A stretch of DNA of 6,501 bases from Christensenella sp. UBA1262 (GTDB taxonomy: Bacteria; Bacillota; Clostridia; Christensenellales; CAG-917). How positions within the stretch are numbered: the first letter of the stretch is position 1; each line of letters opens with the position of its first letter. The notes below the pieces were generated by a model that was not told where the DNA came from, did no database searches, and saw only the letters and a list, made by a program, of their open reading frames with translations. Made by a program: the position numbers and the translations under genes. Shown one piece after another: positions 6,035-6,501 of this stretch. The DNA is taken from contig DBVO01000029.1 of NCBI GenBank assembly GCA_002308215.1, forward strand, positions 12,640-19,140, written 5' to 3'.

Positions 6035-6501
6035 ATGAATAAGCCACTATTTGAATTAGGCTCAATAGAAGAGCAAATAGAATTTATTAAAGAAAGCGGA
6101 CAAAAATCTCGCTTACTTTTGCACGCATGTTGTGGCCCTTGTGCAAGTAGTGTTCTTGAATATCTCACCCCATATTTTGACATAACAGTATTTTATTATA
6201 ATCCTAATATTTTACCAAAAGAAGAGTTTATCCGTCGTTTAGAAGCACTTGAAGTGGTTGTTTCGCATTTTGAAGGAGTTAAACTAGTTGTGCCAGATCA
6301 AAGCGAAGATGAGTATCTTCCATACGTTAAGGGACTTGAAAATGAACCGGAAGGTGGCAAACGCTGTGGCATATGTTTTGCTATTCGTCTTGATGAAACA
6401 GCAAAGTATTTGTTAAAACACCAAAACGAATTTGACTTCTTTGCAACCACTCTTACCGTTTCTCCACATAAGGATTATATTCGCATTAACGACTTAGGAA
6501 A
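6035..6501 (+). CDS. queH: Epoxyqueuosine reductase QueH (partial, C-terminus beyond window)
   Basis: This is the first 155 codons of a QueH (formerly DUF208) enzyme, which reduces epoxyqueuosine to queuosine in the wobble base of tRNAs with GUN anticodons. The family signatures are present: LLLHACCGPCASSVLEYL (27-44) with the adjacent cysteine pair (32-33) and a further Cys at 36; the strand ITVFYYNPNILPKEEFIRR (50-68); and GGKRCGICFAIRLDETA (108-124) with Cys 112 and Cys 115. The DFFATTLTVSPHKD segment (about 136-149) is also typical. In the family these cysteines bind an iron-sulfur cluster and a second metal site. The stretch of about 26 residues before LLLHACC, and the MNKP opening, are as expected for the family, which supports this start. 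An upstream in-frame TTG at 5999 lies inside the -35 and is disfavoured. It diverges from the ABC operon. No preQ1 riboswitch is seen upstream. It is cut by the window end. Confidence 0.95.
   Translation, partial: MNKPLFELGSIEEQIEFIKESGQKSRLLLHACCGPCASSVLEYLTPYFDITVFYYNPNILPKEEFIRRLEALEVVVSHFEGVKLVVPDQSEDEYLPYVKGLENEPEGGKRCGICFAIRLDETAKYLLKHQNEFDFFATTLTVSPHKDYIRINDLG

Overview
The window is AT-rich, low-GC DNA with Gram-positive-type signals: strong AGGAGG-like ribosome sites, TTGACA/TATAAT promoters with 17-base spacers, a lipobox lipoprotein, and an FtsX/MacB-type ABC exporter without outer-membrane parts. A TM1266-family (iron-only hydrogenase system) protein also points to an anaerobic, hydrogen-metabolising member of Bacillota, probably class Clostridia. 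The species cannot be named from this sequence.

Layout, right to left on the minus strand. (1) A three-gene operon occupies 5861 down to 948. It encodes an ABC ATPase (5196-5861), an 810-residue FtsX/MacB-like permease (2759-5191) and a 593-residue, membrane-anchored, mostly helical extracytoplasmic protein of unknown family (948-2729). The genes are separated by 4 and 29 bases and are led by an extended -10 promoter (5902-5930). (2) Immediately after the third stop codon lies a near-consensus promoter (912-940). Its roughly 140-base leader carries an intrinsic terminator (804-837) and two upstream segments complementary to that terminator hairpin, which is the layout of a transcription attenuator or riboswitch. 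The leader precedes a small ACT-like TM1266-family protein (519-767) and the first 161 codons of an ABC-type substrate-binding lipoprotein (1-485, cut by the window edge).

On the plus strand, diverging from the ABC operon, is the 5' part of queH (6035-6501, cut by the window edge). QueH is epoxyqueuosine reductase, the last step of queuosine tRNA modification. Its TTGATA-17-TATAAT promoter places the predicted transcript start at or next to the ATG, so the mRNA is probably leaderless.

The ATPase and permease should form one mechanotransmission-type exporter or extrusion machine, with the anchored 593-residue protein as a candidate accessory subunit or client. The TM1266 protein and the lipoprotein probably belong to a separate hydrogenase- or cofactor-linked uptake unit that continues beyond base 1. 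The most interesting parts are the unidentified attenuator leader (768-905) and the unknown third protein of the ABC operon. No mobile elements, CRISPR arrays, tRNA or rRNA genes were seen, and no gene-free stretch exceeds 300 bases.
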